Assembly: GCA_963704505.1 (NCBI GenBank)
Contig: OY969912.1
Location: 1-64,000 of the forward strand
DNA: 64,000 nt
Reading direction: 5' to 3'
DNA from: VRUE01 sp963704505
GTDB taxonomy: Bacteria; Actinomycetota; Thermoleophilia; Solirubrobacterales; 70-9
In this document: one piece after another, positions 7,221-15,958 of the stretch
Layout: each line of letters begins with the position of its first letter
How positions within the stretch are numbered: the first letter of the stretch is position 1
Translations under genes and position numbers: made by a program
The notes under the pieces: generated by a model
Told to the model about the DNA's origin: nothing
The model's input: only the letters and a program-made list of their open reading frames with translations
The model's database searches: none

Positions 7221-8363
7221 CTAGAGGCCGAGCGTCTTGGCGATGATGTTGCGCTGAATCTCGCTGGTGCCGCCGTAGATCGTGGAGACGAGCGAGGTGC
7301 GGACGAGGCGCTCCATGTCGTACTCGGAGGAGTAGCCGTAGCCGCCCATCATCTGCATGCCCTCGAGCGTCACCCGCTTGCAGGTCTCGGTGACGAGGAG
7401 CTTCACCATCGAGGCCTCGCGGGGCAGCATCCGCCCCGGGTCCTCGTCGGTCAGGGTCGCGACCCAGCGGGTCATCAGCCGCGCCGCCTCGAGATCGGTG
7501 GCGAGGTCGGCGAAGCGGTGCTGGAGAGACTGGAAGGAGCCGATCGGCCGGCCGAACTGCTTGCGCTCCTTGACGTAGGCGAGGGCGTCGTCGAAGGCCC
7601 GTTGGGCGATTCCGAGCATCGTCGCGGCGAGGATCAGCCGCTCGACGTTGAGGCCGGCCATCAGCTGGGTCCAGCCCTGGTCAACCTCGCCGAGGACGGC
7701 GCTCTCGGGAACGGCGCAGTCGGCGAAGTAGACGTAGTTGGTCTCGCGCCCGCCCATCGTGTCGATCCCCTTCATCTCCATGCCGTCGGCGCCCTTCGGC
7801 ACCCAGAGCATCGTCAGACCCTCGTGCTTGGACTCGCCCTTGGTGGTGCGGCAGACGACGAGGACGTGCTCGGAGATGTGGGCGTTGGAGATGAACACCT
7901 TCTGGCCGTTGATCACGAAGCCGCCGTCGACCCGCTCTGCCTTGGTCGTCAGCGAGCCGACGTCGGAGCCGGACTCCGGCTCGGTCATCGCGATCGCCTC
8001 GACCGCGCCGCCGGCGATCCCGCCGAGAATGTCCTTCTTCTGCTCGTCGGTGCCGAAGCGGCTGGTCGCGCCGGCGACGATCAGCGTCGTCGAATAGCCG
8101 CCGATCGGCGCCAGGCCGCGCGACGTCTCTTCCATGAAGAGGGTGGCATCGAGCATCGAGCCCCCGGAGCCGCCGTACTCCTCCGGGATCGTCACGCCGA
8201 GCCAGCCGAGGTCGGCCATCTTCTTGTAGAGGTCGAAGCTGTGGTGGGTCTCGTAGCCGTCGCTGAGCTGCTCGCGCTGTTCACGCGTTCCGCACTCGCG
8301 CTGGCAGAAGTCGCGGATCGCGGCGACAAAGTCCTCCTGCTCGTTGGTCAGCGCGAAATCCAC
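7221..8363 (-). CDS. Acyl-CoA dehydrogenase family protein
   Basis: FAD-dependent alpha,beta-dehydrogenation of an acyl-CoA, as in fatty-acid or branched-chain acid breakdown. It has 380 residues, full length. The N-terminal helical domain begins MDFALTNEQEDFVAAIRDFC; the middle beta domain contains EAIAMTEPESGSDVGSL; the C-terminal helical domain ends GYSSEYDMERLVRTSL, IYGGTSEIQRNIIAKTLGL. At the place where medium-chain enzymes carry the catalytic Glu (YEGT) this protein has Gly (YGGT), so the base must come from elsewhere, as in other subfamilies. The SDR gene upstream on the same strand may be co-transcribed (27-bp gap). Confidence 0.93.
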   Translation of the reverse strand: MDFALTNEQEDFVAAIRDFCQRECGTREQREQLSDGYETHHSFDLYKKMADLGWLGVTIPEEYGGSGGSMLDATLFMEETSRGLAPIGGYSTTLIVAGATSRFGTDEQKKDILGGIAGGAVEAIAMTEPESGSDVGSLTTKAERVDGGFVINGQKVFISNAHISEHVLVVCRTTKGESKHEGLTMLWVPKGADGMEMKGIDTMGGRETNYVYFADCAVPESAVLGEVDQGWTQLMAGLNVERLILAATMLGIAQRAFDDALAYVKERKQFGRPIGSFQSLQHRFADLATDLEAARLMTRWVATLTDEDPGRMLPREASMVKLLVTETCKRVTLEGMQMMGGYGYSSEYDMERLVRTSLVSTIYGGTSEIQRNIIAKTLGL

Positions 8364-8389
8364 GGAGGTGGACCCTAGCTAAGCGACGT

Positions 8390-9178
8390 TCAGGTGGTCT
8401 TGATCAGGCCGCCGTCGATCAGGTAGTTCGCCCCGGTGACGTTTCCGAGTCGCTCCGAGGCGAGCAGGACGATCAGGGTCGCGACCTCCTCCGGCGTCGT
8501 GAAGCGGCCGGTGGCGAAGCCGCCGATGCTGTCGACGATCTTCTCGCGCGCGGTGTCGGCGTCGACCCCGGTCGCCTTCGCCACTGTCTCCGCGACGCCG
8601 TGCTCGCCGAGCCAGAGATCCGTCGCGACCGGACCGGGCGAGACCGCGTTGACGCGAACCCCGCGCGGGCCGAACTCCTGAGACAGGGTCTTGGTGAGGT
8701 TGACAAGGGCGGCCTTTGCGGCCCCGTAGTCGATCGTCGCCGCGTCGGGCTGGAAGAAGGCGTTGACGGAGGCGACGTTGACGATCGCGCCGCCGTCGCC
8801 CTCGACCATCGAGGCGATCGCGGCGCGGCTGGCGCGCAGCGCGATGAAGAAGTTCATCTGCATCGCCCATTCGAATTCCTCATCGCTGGTGCCGAGGAAG
8901 CCGTCGGCGCGCATTCGAACTGCGCCGACGTTGTTGACGAGGACGTCGATCCGCCCGTGGTCGTCGAGCGCCCGGCGGATCAGGGCGGCGGGCCCATCCG
9001 CGTCGGCGAGGTCGATGGCGACGGCGGTGACGCGCTCGAGACCGTCCAGTGTTTCGACCTCACGGGAGCCGGCGATCACCTCGGCGCCCTCGGCGACCAG
9101 TGCCTTGGTCGTCGCCAGACCGATTCCCTTGCCCGCTCCGGTGACCACGGCCACCTTGCCGGCGAGGTCGAGGTCCAC
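8390..9178 (-). CDS. Short-chain dehydrogenase/reductase (SDR)
   Basis: NAD(P)-dependent oxidoreductase of 262 residues from the GTG at 9178 (VDLDLAGKVAVVTGAGKGIG). The longer open frame upstream overlaps the divergent SET gene and is not SDR-like. Visible motifs are the cofactor glycine motif TGAGKGIG, NNVG, the catalytic Ser in VNVASVNAFF, YGAAK (Tyr and Lys), and the C-terminal GANYLIDGGLIKTT typical of classical SDRs. The substrate is unknown. The pairing with the downstream acyl-CoA dehydrogenase suggests a catabolic role, but this is inference. Confidence 0.92.
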   Translation of the reverse strand: MDLDLAGKVAVVTGAGKGIGLATTKALVAEGAEVIAGSREVETLDGLERVTAVAIDLADADGPAALIRRALDDHGRIDVLVNNVGAVRMRADGFLGTSDEEFEWAMQMNFFIALRASRAAIASMVEGDGGAIVNVASVNAFFQPDAATIDYGAAKAALVNLTKTLSQEFGPRGVRVNAVSPGPVATDLWLGEHGVAETVAKATGVDADTAREKIVDSIGGFATGRFTTPEEVATLIVLLASERLGNVTGANYLIDGGLIKTT

Positions 9179-9282
9179 GTCTAGATGCGCTCGTGGTCGA
9201 TGGTCATCGTCACTGGCCCAGAACCTACCGCTAAGGTCAACGGGCGCTGTTTTTCCGGCGCCCACAATTGAGAGGCGGCCTT

Positions 9283-9792
9283 TTGGACCCGGTTGGATAT
9301 GAGATGTGCACTCCCCGAGGCGGCAAGGGCGGCGGAGTTCGAGCCACCCGTGCCTTCGACATCGGCGAGACGGTGATGATCGGCGTTCTGGAGGGCGAGG
9401 TTCCACGTAACGACTCCCACGCGACGCAGATCAGCCGCACGAAATGGGCTCGCCACGGCGGCCTCGGCCCCAAGGTAAACCACTCGTGCAGCCCCAACTG
9501 CGGGGTCGAGGTGAACGAGACCGGCGCCTGCGACTTCGTCGCCCGGCAGTCGATCCTCAGCGGCGAGGAGATCACCTTCGACTACGCGATGCGCAACTAC
9601 GCGATCGAGCATTTCCCCGGCGGCTGCCTCTGTGGCGCCGACAACTGCCGTGGCTCGGTAACCGGCTGGAAGGACCTTCCGGCGCAGCGCAAAGCCGACT
9701 ACCGCGGGCTCGTCGCTCCCTACCTGGTCGAGATCGACCGTGAGGACGCGACGGCGGGCGCGAAATCCACGAGCAGCCTGGAGCCCGTCTGA
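9283..9792 (+). CDS. SET domain-containing protein, putative protein-lysine methyltransferase
   Basis: A compact SET domain protein of about 169 residues. Diagnostic motifs are GGGVRATRAFDIGETVMIG (SET-N), VNHSCSPNCGV (the NHSCxPN S-adenosylmethionine/catalytic motif), GEEITFDYAM (catalytic Tyr region), and a post-SET-like CLCGADNCRG that could bind zinc with a Cys of the NHSC motif. The TTG at 9283 is preferred because GAGAGG lies 8 nt upstream; TTG 9268 and ATG 9304 are alternatives. It is divergent from the SDR gene and convergent with the next gene, whose stop is 2 bp away. SET proteins are mainly eukaryotic; the bacterial substrate is unknown. Confidence 0.88.
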   Translation: MDPVGYEMCTPRGGKGGGVRATRAFDIGETVMIGVLEGEVPRNDSHATQISRTKWARHGGLGPKVNHSCSPNCGVEVNETGACDFVARQSILSGEEITFDYAMRNYAIEHFPGGCLCGADNCRGSVTGWKDLPAQRKADYRGLVAPYLVEIDREDATAGAKSTSSLEPV

Positions 9793-9793
9793 G

Positions 9794-10147
9794 TCAGCCC
9801 TCGCCGCGGGAGAGTTTTTCCTCCGCGGCCTGGATCAGTTTCACTTTGGCTTCCTCGCGGGCGGCATCATGGCCCGCCCGCATCGCCGTGACGTCGACCT
9901 CGACCTTGCTGTGGTCGTCGGGGTCGTAGCGCACGGGCAGGATCTCGCCGGCGGACGGCTGGCCGCCGACCTTGCACCAGATCGAGCACTCGGTCTCGGT
10001 AGTGGTGCCGTCGTCGAACTGAACCCGTAGCTGCACCTTCCAATGCCGTTCACCGGCGTTGTTGGTGCGTCCGCCCATCTTGTTGTCGAGAACGACGGCC
10101 TTGGCCTCGGCCCCGTTCTCCCGAATCTTCTTCCCGCGCCCGAACAT
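9794..10147 (-). CDS. Hypothetical protein (beta-rich, 117 aa)
   Basis: Small soluble protein starting MFGRGKKIRENGAEAKAVVL. It contains an alternating-strand region (WKVQLRVQFDDGTTTETEC, then GEILPVRYDPDDHSKVEVDV) and a C-terminal charged helix. The pattern resembles DUF3592-like or OB-type beta domains, but I cannot assign a family. It follows the SHOCT-domain gene by 14 bp on the same strand, and both proteins share a beta domain that ends in a statement of the form PVRYDP or VKLHPKDE. They look like a functionally linked pair. Confidence 0.75.
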   Translation of the reverse strand: MFGRGKKIRENGAEAKAVVLDNKMGGRTNNAGERHWKVQLRVQFDDGTTTETECSIWCKVGGQPSAGEILPVRYDPDDHSKVEVDVTAMRAGHDAAREEAKVKLIQAAEEKLSRGEG

Positions 10148-10161
10148 GTGCTCAGGCCATC

Positions 10162-10806
10162 CTATTCGAAGCTCGGCGGCGGGGCGCCGGCTCGCCTGGC
10201 CTCGAACTCGGCCTCGGTGATCTCACCGCGGTCCACCTGCTTTTTCAGCTCGACGATCTCGGCCATCGACAGGTGGGAGCCGCGGGGCTTGACCCGCTCT
10301 TCGTTCTGAGCAGAGAGGCCTCCGGGGCCGACTTCGACCGCAGCGGGGGCCGAGGCCGCCGGTACGGGGTCGGCCGGCGCCGCGCCGGGCGCATCGTTCA
10401 GCTGGGCTTCCCATCGTTCCTGCGCCTCTGTCGAATGGTCGTCGGCGACCGCCGCTTCGTCGGCTTCCTTCTGCGGGTCCCGATGGCGATGCCAATCGGG
10501 GACGCCCGGAACGTGCTCGTAGGTGCCATCGTCATCGCGGTCGAACTTGACCTTCTCGTCCTTCGGGTGGAGCTTTACCTTGACCCGCTGCCCGACGGTG
10601 GGTGGCTTGAAGGTGACCGCATTGAAGGGCTCCTTGACCGGCGCCCTGAAATGGGCGCTGCCGTCGTCCGCCTCGACGTCTGCGATGAACTCGTAGACCT
10701 CGACGCCCTGGCCCGCGAACTCACCCATATCGGGCTCGGTGGTCTTCCTGACCAGACGACGATCGACGATCGTCCCGACCCCCTCCTTCCAGCCGATTCC
10801 CAGCAC
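10162..10806 (-). CDS. SHOCT-domain protein
   Basis: Protein of 214 residues. An N-terminal beta-rich part (residues 1-95, with VEVYEFIADVEADDGSAHF and TVGQRVKVKLHP) is followed by an Ala/Pro/Glu-rich linker and a C-terminal SHOCT motif (IVELKKQVDRGEITEAEFEARR), a short helical module found at protein ends and thought to mediate oligomerisation. It has no signal peptide. It is probably co-transcribed with the downstream small protein. The function is unknown. Confidence 0.8.
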   Translation of the reverse strand: MLGIGWKEGVGTIVDRRLVRKTTEPDMGEFAGQGVEVYEFIADVEADDGSAHFRAPVKEPFNAVTFKPPTVGQRVKVKLHPKDEKVKFDRDDDGTYEHVPGVPDWHRHRDPQKEADEAAVADDHSTEAQERWEAQLNDAPGAAPADPVPAASAPAAVEVGPGGLSAQNEERVKPRGSHLSMAEIVELKKQVDRGEITEAEFEARRAGAPPPSFE

Positions 10807-10889
10807 TGCGCACCCACCTTCCGTCGTTTGGACCCCCGGATATTCCGGGACCGACGGACGAGACGGGGAGATCCTACCCGGGGATGCGC

Positions 10890-13787
10890 TCAGCAGCTCG
10901 AGCTGACGATCCGCGAGCGCAGGACGACCCCGGTGTTGTTCTGGCCGACCATGCGGATGTGCGCCGGCGCAGCGCTGCAGAGGTCATCGGAAGCGACCAG
11001 GAGGCCGTGGCGGGGACCGCCGTTCAGGGTCAGCGAGAAGCTCGTCAGTGGAGCGTCGGGCAACACGTTGTAGATCGCGCGCATGCCACCGTGGTGGGCG
11101 TCGATCCGGCCGACCACGTCGACCCGCACCCCCCTGCCGGTCAGCGCCGCGACGAGGTTCGGCAGCTTTTCGCCCGACGGGCGGAGGTAGACGGGCCCTT
11201 CGAGCGGCTCGTCCATGAGCGGCGTCACCGCGCGCGCCTTTCCGTAGATCGAGTCCGGCGGGCACTGCCCCGCGGCCGCTTTGGCAAGCGGGCAGATCCC
11301 GTCGATGTGGCTCTGTTCGAGGAACAGCGCCGGGGGCAGCCTGACCGTTGCCTGGCCGATGTTCGCCTGGCCGCTCTTCGGTGTGACGGTGGTCGTCAGG
11401 GAGGGGAACACGCCTCGTTTGGTCCCCCCCTTCACACGCAGGGTGATCTTCGGCTTGAACGCCAGCGAGGAGCAGAACGAGACCTGGAAGGGGTTGCTGG
11501 CCGCCGCGCTCGGGTCGTCAGCTGGATTGGAGAAGGCGGCGCCGGAGCCGGTCAGGGTCGAGGTGATCGAGAACGGGTCGCAGCTCGTCGGGTTGACCAT
11601 GAAGTTCGGGCGGTCGATGAAGACGCGAATGTCACGGAGGTGGAGCGGGATGCCCTTGATGATGTGCGGAATCGGGTCCGAGCCGGCCGAGTCGAGTGAG
11701 ACCTGGGCCGTCCTCGGGTCCACCCGAATCGCGGAGCGGACGATGATCACGCCGAGATCGAAGGGGCCGACCGTCGCCGAGTCGACGGCGACCACCGACA
11801 GCGGCGAGCCGTGGTAGGGGCCGGCGAGGTAGAGGTTCCCGGGCGCGTAGGCGAGCGCCGTGCCGAGGCCGTAGCCGGCGGTGGTGTGGCCGATCAGCGA
11901 GGCGGCCGGGCAGGAGGGGCGTTCGGTCTGCGCGAAGCCATCGTCGGCGGCCGCGGCGGCGATCGCCGACTCGGGGCAGAAGGGGACCCCGGCGATCTTG
12001 CCGAGCAGGCCCGGGGGCAGCTGCGCGGAGTAGGAGGTGATCTCCTGGTCGCCGTCGGAGCGCGTCAGGTGCAGGTAGAACGGCGAGTATGAGCCGGCAT
12101 TACGGTTGAGGGTGCCGCCGTTGGCCTGCGGCGCGAAGGGAGCGTTCGCGACCGGGCAGGGGCCGCCGTCGATGCCGGAAGCGAGGGTGAACGAGCCCGA
12201 CTGGCTGACCACCACGCTCGGGTCGAGCCATGGGGCGAGGTCCGTATGCGTCGCGTAGGTGCCGCAGGACTGGGGCGTGGCGAGCGGCGCCCGCTGGCTT
12301 TCGCGGAAGTGGACGTTCAGGTGCGAGTACGGCAGCTGCGGCAGCTGATCGAAGGTGGTGACGAGCTGCCCGGTCGCCGGGTCGGGGTCGACCTTGCCGG
12401 CCAGCTTGACGATCACGTCACGCTCGGGGGCCCGGGCGACCAGGTACAGGGCGATCAGATTCCCGAACGGGTTCTGGTAGGGCTGGGCGAGGTAGAGGCT
12501 GCCGTCGATCGAATCGTCGATCAGCGGGCTCTGCACGGTCACGCTGCCGATTTTCGAGGTGTTGGGGCAACCGGCGCCGGGGGTCGAGGAGACCGTCTCG
12601 GCTTCGTACTGGGCCACGGTGCAGACGCCCAGCCCGGCGGCAACCGAGGGGTTGAGGCTCATCCCCGCCGGCAGGCTGACAACCGCCCTCTTGATCTGCG
12701 ATGCGGCGACCGTTTTCGTGATCAGGCGCCCCTGCGGGGTGAAGTTTTTGGTCAGGTTCTCCTGGTTCACGTCGAGGTTGAAGTCGAGGCCCGAGGCCGA
12801 CGAGGCACGGTCGCCGGTCGGCTGCACCGTCGCGGTGGTTTTCAGGAAGCGCGGTTCACAACCGGTCAGGGTCGATGAGCTCGTCGCGCTGGCCTGCGTC
12901 GGCTGGTCCCAGGCGGTGGCGGTCAAGACCGACGAGGTCGGCGCGCAAGAGGTCGGCAGGGTCAGGTAGGCGAGCGGCGGGAAGCCGCTCGGGTTGCCGA
13001 TCGAGCAGGCACCGGCCTGGTAGACGGTTTTCGGGGGCGGCGGTTCGGGGTCCAGAGTCGCTTCTTTGTCGAAGCCTTTGGACGGGTCGATCTCATTCAG
13101 GCAATTCCCGCGCTGCAGGTCGTGTTTGTTGAGCCAGGGGTTCCCCCATTGGGTCATCTCCAGGCCGGAGATGTCGACGAGCTGGGAGATGCCGCGAGCG
13201 ACAAGGGTGAGCCCGAATTCACCTTCAGCGCTGCGGATGCGCGAGGCGAAGGTCAGCGGGACGCCGAACGGGTTGGCGCCGATCAGTGAAGAGAACCCCG
13301 GCGGCGGGGTCAGGTTGAAGAGCCCGAAGGTCCGCGTGCCGCCGGCGAAGTCCCCGCGCACGGTGATCGTGCCGATCTGGGTCTTCAGCGGGCAGCTCTC
13401 GCCGGAGAGGCTTTCCTGGAAGGGCGATTCGCGCGGGGTATGGAAGAGGGCGACCGGGCACTGTTCAACAACGCTGGTGTTTTCGATCAGGCCCGGCGGG
13501 CGGTCGATGCGGAGTTCTTCGACGTCGCCGTCGCTGAACGGGCCGCCGGATTCTGTCCGGAAGTTGATTTCGGTGTTCAGCGCGAAGGGATGGGAGCCTG
13601 CGACTTCGGCGGCCGATCCGCCGGCTTCCACAGCGCTGACGTTGAAGCCTTCGGCGCCCGGCAGCAGGCCGAACGAGGCTTCGGCGCGCGGAGCCGCGAG
13701 GCCGGCGAGCAGGAGGATGGCGGCGACGGCGAGGCCCGCCGACAGCCAGGTCCCACCGGGCCGTGCCCGATTCGGCCGGGCGCTCAC
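10890..13787 (-). CDS. Giant exported repeat protein, type A (A1)
   Basis: Exported protein of 965 residues with a signal peptide (about 1-37, ending PRAEA-SF). Four copies of one unit are visible. Each begins with a PPG/PAG turn (about 95, 372, 590, 817), then a Cys, then about 30 residues later CPxxSxIG (Cys at 132, 407, 626, 842), then GxxYL with a small-residue loop such as AGPYHGSP. I know no named family for this unit. The start GTG overlaps the B1 stop (GTGA), so it is translationally coupled as the last gene of the B2-A2-B1-A1 operon. Unlike its relatives it ends VSSSC without a basic tail. Closest relative in the window: A3 (56500-59349). Confidence 0.88.
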   Translation of the reverse strand: MSARPNRARPGGTWLSAGLAVAAILLLAGLAAPRAEASFGLLPGAEGFNVSAVEAGGSAAEVAGSHPFALNTEINFRTESGGPFSDGDVEELRIDRPPGLIENTSVVEQCPVALFHTPRESPFQESLSGESCPLKTQIGTITVRGDFAGGTRTFGLFNLTPPPGFSSLIGANPFGVPLTFASRIRSAEGEFGLTLVARGISQLVDISGLEMTQWGNPWLNKHDLQRGNCLNEIDPSKGFDKEATLDPEPPPPKTVYQAGACSIGNPSGFPPLAYLTLPTSCAPTSSVLTATAWDQPTQASATSSSTLTGCEPRFLKTTATVQPTGDRASSASGLDFNLDVNQENLTKNFTPQGRLITKTVAASQIKRAVVSLPAGMSLNPSVAAGLGVCTVAQYEAETVSSTPGAGCPNTSKIGSVTVQSPLIDDSIDGSLYLAQPYQNPFGNLIALYLVARAPERDVIVKLAGKVDPDPATGQLVTTFDQLPQLPYSHLNVHFRESQRAPLATPQSCGTYATHTDLAPWLDPSVVVSQSGSFTLASGIDGGPCPVANAPFAPQANGGTLNRNAGSYSPFYLHLTRSDGDQEITSYSAQLPPGLLGKIAGVPFCPESAIAAAAADDGFAQTERPSCPAASLIGHTTAGYGLGTALAYAPGNLYLAGPYHGSPLSVVAVDSATVGPFDLGVIIVRSAIRVDPRTAQVSLDSAGSDPIPHIIKGIPLHLRDIRVFIDRPNFMVNPTSCDPFSITSTLTGSGAAFSNPADDPSAAASNPFQVSFCSSLAFKPKITLRVKGGTKRGVFPSLTTTVTPKSGQANIGQATVRLPPALFLEQSHIDGICPLAKAAAGQCPPDSIYGKARAVTPLMDEPLEGPVYLRPSGEKLPNLVAALTGRGVRVDVVGRIDAHHGGMRAIYNVLPDAPLTSFSLTLNGGPRHGLLVASDDLCSAAPAHIRMVGQNNTGVVLRSRIVSSSC

Positions 13788-15955
13788 GACCGGCCCGCCT
13801 TTCCGCCCCGGCGGTGCTTCTTGTGATGGGGCTTCTTGTGCCGGTGCTTCTTGTGCGAGTGCTTGGGCTTGGGGAACTTCACCGGCGGGTTGACTTCAGA
13901 GCTGATCGAGGCGGTGCCGGGGGCGGGGTTCGCGGGGTCGCCGGGAAGCACCTGGCAGGCGTCGCCGACGCAGTCGATCGGCGGCGAGGGCGGCGAGGAG
14001 CCGCCACCGACCCGCGCGTCGTAGACGTCGCCGGCGCCGGGATCGGTCGGCACGAGCGAGCCGTCGGTCAGGAAGAAGGCATCGGAGCCGTCGGCCGAGG
14101 CGTCGATGAACGAGGCCCCTTCGGTCGAGCGTCCGCTCGAGATCAACGCCAGGCAGCCGCCGCCTTCGCCACAGGTTCCGACGCCCTGCCCCTCCCACTC
14201 GTATACGTCCCGGTCGTTGTTGGTGTCGGCGGCGACGAGCGAGTCGTTGCTGTCGAAGAAGACCCTGTTGCCTCCCGCCGAGAGAGCGCGGGGCTTGTAG
14301 GCCCTGGTCGCGCCGGGGAGGGTCCCGTTCGCCACCGCGCCGGGGATCGTCGAGGGGCCGAGCGGGCGGGCGCCGGTCGGGTTACAGGAAACGCAGGTGA
14401 GCGAGGAGGCGGCGGGCGAATAGAGATAGACCTCGGCGAAGCCGCCGGTGTCGGCTGCGGTCAGCGACGCGGAAGAGAGGAAGGCGATGCTGCCCGAGGA
14501 GGCGACGCGGGCCGTGCCGGAGCTCGGCGGGTAGTTGCTCGCGTCGGCGGCCGCGGCGACTTTGGTCGCGACGCCGGCGTGGTCGAGGAAGAGGCCGGCC
14601 GCGGTCAGGTAGTAGACGTAGGCACCGTCGGCCGAGGTGCCGAGGACTCCTTCGACGCCGCCGCCTGGCGTGAGGTCCTGCGCGATGCCGCTGGAGGCCG
14701 TGTATCGGTAGAGGTGGCCGGCCTTGGTGAAGAGCGCCAGCCCGCCGTCGGCGGTCGCGGTCTCGAACTGCCCTCCTCCCCCCTGCGCTTCGTCGACCTG
14801 CGAGGTCAGGACGCCGTGATGGAGGTAGAGGTTGCCGCCCTCGGAGAAGTAGACGCGGGAGCCGTCGGCGGAGACCGCTCCGGCCTGCGCCGCGAGCGCC
14901 GCTCCCGGGGTGCCGTGGGTTTCGCCCGGCAACAGGTTGACCAGGGTCAGGCCGGCACCCGACCACTCATAGAGGTTCGGCTGGGCGACGTCGCAGCCTC
15001 CGACCCCCGCCGCTTCGGTGGCGTCGCCGGTCAGCGCAGCGCAGCTCGAGAGGATGACGTGGGCGAGGTCGGGCTCGGCCCCGGCGAAGGCGAGGTCGTC
15101 GGCCTGGGCGGAGGTCGCGAGCGTGCCATTCGAGCTCTGTCGGAGGAGATACTGCCGCGGACACGGCCCGGTGGCGCAGCGCTGCGGATCGAAGACGAGG
15201 GCTCGGGCGAGGTCGCCGGAGAACAGCTGGAAGGGAACGCCGTCCGGTTCCAGCCCAAAGGCGCCGGCATTCGTGGGGGTGGTGACGTTCTCGGTCGACC
15301 AGCCCTGGCTCCCGCGCCGGGAGACGTACTGACTGACCCCGGGGGCGCCCTGGCCGCCGGCGAAGGAGAAGGCGGCGCCGTAGGTGACGGAGTTGCCGTC
15401 GGCGGCGCCCTGCAGGACACCGCCTCCGAAGTACGCGCCGGCGCCCTGGATGTCACCGCCGTTTTTGTCGATCGGGGAGACCATCTCCCAGCCGCGTTCG
15501 TCGGGCAGGGAGAAGGATGAGGTGGTGCTCGCCCGGGTGGTGAAGGCGCGGATCGGGCCGATCGTGGTGTCGCTGCTGTTGATCGCCGAGACTCGATAGC
15601 GGTAGCCGGTTGCCGGTTTCAGCCCGCCGATGTGCCGCGAGAATTCTGCCGGGACGTTGCCGGCGCCGATCGCTACCCCGCCGACCGGTGAGATCACGGC
15701 GCCGGTGAAGCCGTCGACCGGCGGCGAGGCGGCCAGGTTCGCTTCGTAGGCGGCAGCGGTCAGGTATTCCACCTGGACCCTGGTCTGCAGTTCCTCGGGG
15801 TTGACCATCGCGTGGAAGTCGACGGCGGTGCTCGCCACGCCGGCCGCCCAGGTGTCGGTCACCTGAGGGGGCCCCGCCGCCTCGGCCGATGGGACGAGGA
15901 ACGCGAGGGTGGCAACGACGAGCGCGAGTGTGCCGACTCGGGCGAGCGTGCGCAT
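13784..15955 (-). CDS. Exported fibronectin-like/propeller-like protein, type B (B1)
   Basis: Exported protein of 723 residues with signal peptide 1-26 (ending PSAEA). A fibronectin-III-like domain (about 30-140, with VDFHAMVNPEE and TGYRYRVSAINSSD) is followed by GWEMVSPIDKNGGDIQG and then repeated blocks of the form SADGSRVYFS/TSADGAYVYYLT, which look like WD40/TolB-type propeller blades. Conserved landmarks are LTCVSCNPTGARP and, near the end, VYDARVGGG followed by CVGDAC. The C-terminus is a Lys/His stretch (KKHRHKKPHHKKH) that could bind an anionic wall polymer. It lies 3 bp after A2 and overlaps A1. The function is unknown; its close relative is B3 (59346-61652). Confidence 0.87.
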   Translation of the reverse strand: MRTLARVGTLALVVATLAFLVPSAEAAGPPQVTDTWAAGVASTAVDFHAMVNPEELQTRVQVEYLTAAAYEANLAASPPVDGFTGAVISPVGGVAIGAGNVPAEFSRHIGGLKPATGYRYRVSAINSSDTTIGPIRAFTTRASTTSSFSLPDERGWEMVSPIDKNGGDIQGAGAYFGGGVLQGAADGNSVTYGAAFSFAGGQGAPGVSQYVSRRGSQGWSTENVTTPTNAGAFGLEPDGVPFQLFSGDLARALVFDPQRCATGPCPRQYLLRQSSNGTLATSAQADDLAFAGAEPDLAHVILSSCAALTGDATEAAGVGGCDVAQPNLYEWSGAGLTLVNLLPGETHGTPGAALAAQAGAVSADGSRVYFSEGGNLYLHHGVLTSQVDEAQGGGGQFETATADGGLALFTKAGHLYRYTASSGIAQDLTPGGGVEGVLGTSADGAYVYYLTAAGLFLDHAGVATKVAAAADASNYPPSSGTARVASSGSIAFLSSASLTAADTGGFAEVYLYSPAASSLTCVSCNPTGARPLGPSTIPGAVANGTLPGATRAYKPRALSAGGNRVFFDSNDSLVAADTNNDRDVYEWEGQGVGTCGEGGGCLALISSGRSTEGASFIDASADGSDAFFLTDGSLVPTDPGAGDVYDARVGGGSSPPSPPIDCVGDACQVLPGDPANPAPGTASISSEVNPPVKFPKPKHSHKKHRHKKPHHKKHRRGGKAGRS

Positions 15956-15958
15956 CGA

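Noticed and set aside
9181..9612. Minus-strand frame opposite the SET gene
   Set aside because: No domain, and it overlaps the SET gene that has intact catalytic motifs; treated as a shadow.
10807..10889. Imperfect palindrome GGTCCCGGAATATCCGGGGGTCC downstream of A1
   Set aside because: Written from the minus strand it is GC-rich but has no T-tract; too weak to call a terminator.
13763..15520. Plus-strand 585-codon frame opposite B1
   Set aside because: Antisense shadow; composition is typical of reversed GC-rich codons and there is no plausible ribosome site or domain.
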